NCBI GenBank assembly: GCA_036508135.1
Contig: DATCHW010000292.1
Coordinates: forward strand, 1 to 17,929
Origin: DATCHW01 sp036508135
GTDB lineage: Bacteria; Bacteroidota; Ignavibacteria; Tepidaquicellales; Tepidaquicellaceae
DNA: 17,929 bases
Reading direction: 5' to 3'
Shown here: positions 15,522 through 17,929 of the stretch, one piece after another
How positions within the stretch are numbered: position 1 is the stretch's first letter
Layout of the letters: each line of letters begins with the position of its first letter
Notes under the pieces: generated by a model
Databases searched by the model: none
What the model was told of the DNA's origin: nothing
Seen by the model: the letters and a program-made list of their open reading frames with translations, nothing else
Translations under genes and position numbers: made by a program

Positions 15522-16448
15522 CTACTTCATAGTATTAAGATTCAGAAGCGGAGTGAGTTTCTGGTCAAATGGTGCAATCAATATAGTATTATTCTTTGAA
15601 TTTACAATTTCTTTCAAGGCTTCGATATATTTCCATTGCAGATATTGTGCACTGATTGTATTCGAAATAATCTTTTGCGCCTGAGCGATACCCTCTGCTT
15701 CTACACGTTTTCTTTCTGCTTCCTGCTTTTCTTTTTGCAATACATATACCATTTGCTGAGCCCTTTGTTCGGATGATATTTTCTCATCAATTGCTTCCTT
15801 CACTTTTTGCGGTAATTCAACATTTCTTAATAATATTCTTTCAAGAACAATGCCTCTGCCGTCAAATGCTTTTTCAAGATTCTTAGTTATCTCGCTTTGA
15901 AAATCGTCCCGTTTTGCAGAGTATATATCCGTTGCAGTGAACATTACGGATACATCCCTCAGGGCAGTTCTTGCCGCCGGTCTGACAATTTTTTCCACAT
16001 AATCTGTACCAATAGTTCTTAACAGGTTAGGAGCTTGTGCTTCGCCAAGCCGGAACCAGATGGTAACATCCAGTTTAAGAGATAACCCGTCAGAAGAAAG
16101 TGTAATTATCGCATCATCTCCTTTTACTGTTCCTTCGTCCCGTACTCCGCTCATTGTATAAGCCTGCGTTTTTATATCAAGTTTTTCAACCGTAACAAGC
16201 GGGTTAATAAAATTCAATCCGCTTCTCAAAGTGTTTTCCTGAACATTTCCGAACAGAATCGGCACACCTACTTCTCCCGGACCTATCTGAACGATACTTG
16301 AAAATAAAACCGAAAAAACAATTCCGATGTAAGCCACTATCCTGAGAAGACCTATTATTTTGCCTGCTCTGATGTTTTCTTTTGTCTGATTCTTAAGAAC
16401 TGTTAAAACTACAATAAGTATAATAAAAAATATTATCATCCCAATCAT
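15522..16448 (-). CDS. Prohibitin/SPFH-domain membrane protein
   Basis: This 308-residue protein has two N-terminal hydrophobic segments (about residues 1-18 and 31-52), then an SPFH/band 7 domain beginning at QIGPGEVGVPILFG and including RSGLNFINPLVTVEKLDIKT, and then a Glu-, Lys- and Ala-rich coiled-coil (ISSEQRAQQMVYVLQKEKQE onward) that usually drives ring or patch assembly. Prohibitin-like proteins form membrane scaffolds and often regulate membrane proteases such as FtsH. The start ATG has a very strong AAAGGAGG directly upstream, unlike most genes here, suggesting high translation. It follows purK by 19 bp and may be cotranscribed with it. Confidence 0.93.
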   Translation of the reverse strand: MIGMIIFFIILIVVLTVLKNQTKENIRAGKIIGLLRIVAYIGIVFSVLFSSIVQIGPGEVGVPILFGNVQENTLRSGLNFINPLVTVEKLDIKTQAYTMSGVRDEGTVKGDDAIITLSSDGLSLKLDVTIWFRLGEAQAPNLLRTIGTDYVEKIVRPAARTALRDVSVMFTATDIYSAKRDDFQSEITKNLEKAFDGRGIVLERILLRNVELPQKVKEAIDEKISSEQRAQQMVYVLQKEKQEAERKRVEAEGIAQAQKIISNTISAQYLQWKYIEALKEIVNSKNNTILIAPFDQKLTPLLNLNTMK

Positions 16449-16460
16449 ATTAACCTCCTT
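16449..16460 (-). promoter_or_regulatory. Strong Shine-Dalgarno of the prohibitin-like gene
   Basis: Reading leftward, AAAGGAGG is followed by TTAAT and the ATG at 16448. It is the best ribosome binding site in the left-reading half, fixes this start, and contrasts with the A-rich leaders of most neighbouring genes. Confidence 0.75.
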
Positions 16461-16467
16461 TATTTTT

Positions 16468-17589
16468 TTAAATTTTAATTAATTTTCTATATTTCTCTGC
16501 AAGCTTTTTTGTCCGCTGCAGGTTATCGCCCAATACCGTAATATGTCCCATTTTTCTTCCCTTACTCGTTTCCTGTTTTCCATAAATATGAAGATACATA
16601 TTTTCAAACTTTAATAGTTTATTAATTCCCCTCAGCCTCGCTTGTGAGTTTTTCTCTCCAAGTATATTTATCATCGCGGCTGACTTGCTTGTCCTTTCTG
16701 TTGAACCCAGAGGGAGATTCAATATTGCACGTATATGATTTTCAAACTGTGAACACTTGCATCCTTCTATAGTATAATGTCCTGAATTGTGGACCCTTGG
16801 AGCAAGTTCATTCACAAGAACCTTGTTGCCTCTTGTAACAAACATTTCGATTCCGAGGACACCTACATATTTAAGTTCGCTCAGAATTTTTTTTGCAAGT
16901 CTGTTAACTTTTTGAGTGACAACTTTATTTAATTTTTCATTTGCGAGCACGAGATGGCAGATATGATTTTTCTGTATCGTATCAACCACAGGATAGATTT
17001 TAATTTCACCTGAAATACTTCTCACTGCCTGAACGGCTATTTCTTTTTTAAAGTTAATAAATTTCTCACAGAAGAGTTTTCCTCTTTTTATCAGTGCTTT
17101 ATATGCTTTATTTATATCCGCTTCGGAATTAATTTTGATATTCCCTTTTCCGTCGTATCCCATTGTACGTGTCTTGAGAACAAAAGGATATTTAAACTTC
17201 TTTACGGCGGAATATATATCCTCAAGACTATTCACTTCCATAAAATCTGCGGCAGGAATATTGATGTTACTCAATGTCTGCTTTTGTATTAGCTTATCCT
17301 GTATAAGCTTTACAGTCCTGGATTTAGGGTAGCATTTCTTTCCTGTCTTCTCAATGTATCGTATTAACTTATGATCTAAAAATTCATTTTCCAAAGTTAT
17401 TATATCGCACATATTGGCAAATATTTTCAGATGGCTTTTACTGTTCCAGTCACCTACGATTTGTACTGCTATATCACGGGAGGGAGAAAATTTTTCGAGC
17501 GAAAACACGACGAATTTATAATCATACTTAATTGCGGATTCTATCATCATCTTAGCAAGTTGCCCACCGCCAAGTATCCCTATTTTCAT
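16468..17589 (-). CDS. purK: N5-carboxyaminoimidazole ribonucleotide synthase
   Basis: PurK converts aminoimidazole ribonucleotide, bicarbonate and ATP to N5-CAIR in purine synthesis; PurE then rearranges the product. The 373-residue ATP-grasp protein shows MKIGILGGGQLAKMM at the N-terminus, ITLENEFL (about 64-71), the ATP-binding GYDGKGN loop, VNELAPRVHNSGHYTIEGC and SQFENHIRAILNLPLG near the active site, and a C-terminal GRKMGHITVLG. All are standard. The GCKC variation in place of the more usual EAC.TSQF pattern is minor. purE is not adjacent within the window. No clear ribosome binding site precedes the ATG at 17589; the leader is AT-rich and contains a tandem repeat. Confidence 0.96.
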   Translation of the reverse strand: MKIGILGGGQLAKMMIESAIKYDYKFVVFSLEKFSPSRDIAVQIVGDWNSKSHLKIFANMCDIITLENEFLDHKLIRYIEKTGKKCYPKSRTVKLIQDKLIQKQTLSNINIPAADFMEVNSLEDIYSAVKKFKYPFVLKTRTMGYDGKGNIKINSEADINKAYKALIKRGKLFCEKFINFKKEIAVQAVRSISGEIKIYPVVDTIQKNHICHLVLANEKLNKVVTQKVNRLAKKILSELKYVGVLGIEMFVTRGNKVLVNELAPRVHNSGHYTIEGCKCSQFENHIRAILNLPLGSTERTSKSAAMINILGEKNSQARLRGINKLLKFENMYLHIYGKQETSKGRKMGHITVLGDNLQRTKKLAEKYRKLIKI

Positions 17590-17629
17590 ATAAGAAGTTT
17601 ATTTTAAAAAAAGTATTAATTAAAAATAC

Positions 17630-17655
17630 AATTAATAATTAATAATTAATAATTA
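17630..17655. repeat. Tandem AATTAAT repeat, 3.7 copies
   Basis: Twenty-six bases are three exact copies of AATTAAT plus AATTA. It lies 40 bp upstream of the purK start, so copy-number slippage might affect its promoter region. A related but imperfect AT stretch occurs at about 2607-2625 before dnaN. Confidence 0.7.
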
Positions 17656-17728
17656 AAAAGAAAGAGCCTGAACCATGATTAAGAGATTAAAGGATTAACC
17701 TGATAAACAAAAAGCAAAAGAAAAAAAC

Positions 17729-17812
17729 TTTAACACGAAGGACACGACGTAGCAAAGCTACAAACAAAAAAAGAGATAAAAAATATTTTAACACGAAGGT
17801 ACTGTGTTAAAA
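17729..17812. repeat. Two copies of TTTAACACGAAGG, each linked to a hairpin
   Basis: The 13-mer TTTAACACGAAGG occurs at 17729-17741 and 17787-17799. After the first copy a hairpin GTAGC-AAA-GCTAC lies at 17749-17761. The second copy is itself the left arm of a perfect 9-bp stem TTTTAACAC/GTGTTAAAA (17786-17794 and 17804-17812, 9-nt loop). They may be interspersed repeats or part of the adjacent insertion sequence. Confidence 0.55.
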
Positions 17813-17839
17813 AGCAATAGAAAAAACACAACGTATGTT

Positions 17840-17929
17840 TTAATTAATTTTGTAATTTGGGACATATGTTGTATTATTTTTCCAAAGAGTGTAAATTAAT
17901 ACTAAAAGTTTTCTTGCGACAGCAATAAT
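17840..17929 (-). pseudogene. C-terminal fragment of an IS110-family transposase, cut by the window edge
   Basis: The minus strand is open from the window end to a TAA at 17840-17842 and gives 29 residues including AVARKLLVLIYTLWKNN, the typical last helix of IS110/IS116/IS902-type (Transposase_20) proteins. These are RuvC-like DEDD recombinases, some guided by an element-encoded bridge (seeker) RNA. The catalytic domains lie outside the window, so integrity cannot be judged. A near-perfect inverted repeat ACAACGTATGT/ACATATGTTGT (17828-17838 and 17862-17872) overlaps the stop region. Confidence 0.72.

Larger units (their letters stand above)
17590..17839. other. Gene-free interval between purK and the IS110-type transposase tail
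   Basis: This 250-bp stretch holds the purK leader (AT-rich), a 7-bp tandem repeat, two copies of TTTAACACGAAGG with hairpins and the 3' flank of the IS110-family transposase. The end of the insertion sequence should lie somewhere in it, but I cannot fix the boundary. No open reading frame is convincing. Confidence 0.6.

Noticed and set aside
17590..17629. Purine riboswitch upstream of purK
   Set aside because: The leader is short and AT-rich with no three-way-junction aptamer features visible.
17630..17655. CRISPR-like repeat
   Set aside because: It is a simple 7-bp AT tandem repeat without spacers; no cas genes are present.

Overview
The window looks like a chromosomal segment of an AT-rich, Gram-negative bacterium of the Bacteroidota/Chlorobiota/Ignavibacteriota (FCB) group. 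That placement is inferred: there is a small outer-membrane beta-barrel gene, a lipoprotein gene, frequent A-rich leaders without a clear Shine-Dalgarno, several TTG starts and many short palindromic interspersed repeats, but no rRNA or other decisive marker. All genes from 412 to 9233 read rightward and all from 9333 to 17589 read leftward, so the two halves converge on a 99-bp gap. Both edges hold C-terminal transposase fragments reading inward: an IS4-like DDE tail at 3-116 and an IS110-family tail at 17840-17929. The window is probably bounded by two different insertion sequences, as an assembly contig often is.

Right-reading half: an NQO/KefF-type NAD(P)H:quinone oxidoreductase; cysS; then a chromosome-maintenance block dnaN - recF - dciA (DUF721) - gyrB, followed at short spacing by an outer-membrane barrel protein and uppP (undecaprenyl-diphosphatase). 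The block resembles the classical dnaA-dnaN-recF-dciA-gyrB origin cluster, but dnaA is absent and cysS occupies its place. The sliding clamp is unusual: at 459 residues it carries about 80 extra residues inside domain I.

Left-reading half, in transcription order from the right edge: purK; an SPFH/prohibitin-family membrane protein with a strong ribosome binding site; a membrane-anchored M19 dipeptidase; a DUF1232 membrane protein; a YmdB-like (TIGR00282) metallophosphoesterase; a lipoprotein of unknown function ending in a strong intrinsic terminator; and a tight four-gene operon made of a ComEA-like helix-hairpin-helix protein, a divergent PilM-like actin-fold protein, rsmD and coaD (gaps of 11, 3 and 1 nt).

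Intergenic DNA holds several families of short inverted repeats. One family, CCGAY-NN-RTCGG, occurs three times, each time inside or overlapping another inverted repeat. At one of these places it interrupts a C/T-A/G-rich element that is uninterrupted elsewhere in the window. No tRNA, rRNA, CRISPR array, riboswitch, prophage or defence system was seen. The most interesting points are the insertion in the clamp, the degenerate PilM/ComEA pair joined to rsmD-coaD, the nested palindromes, and the IS110 3' flank at the right edge.
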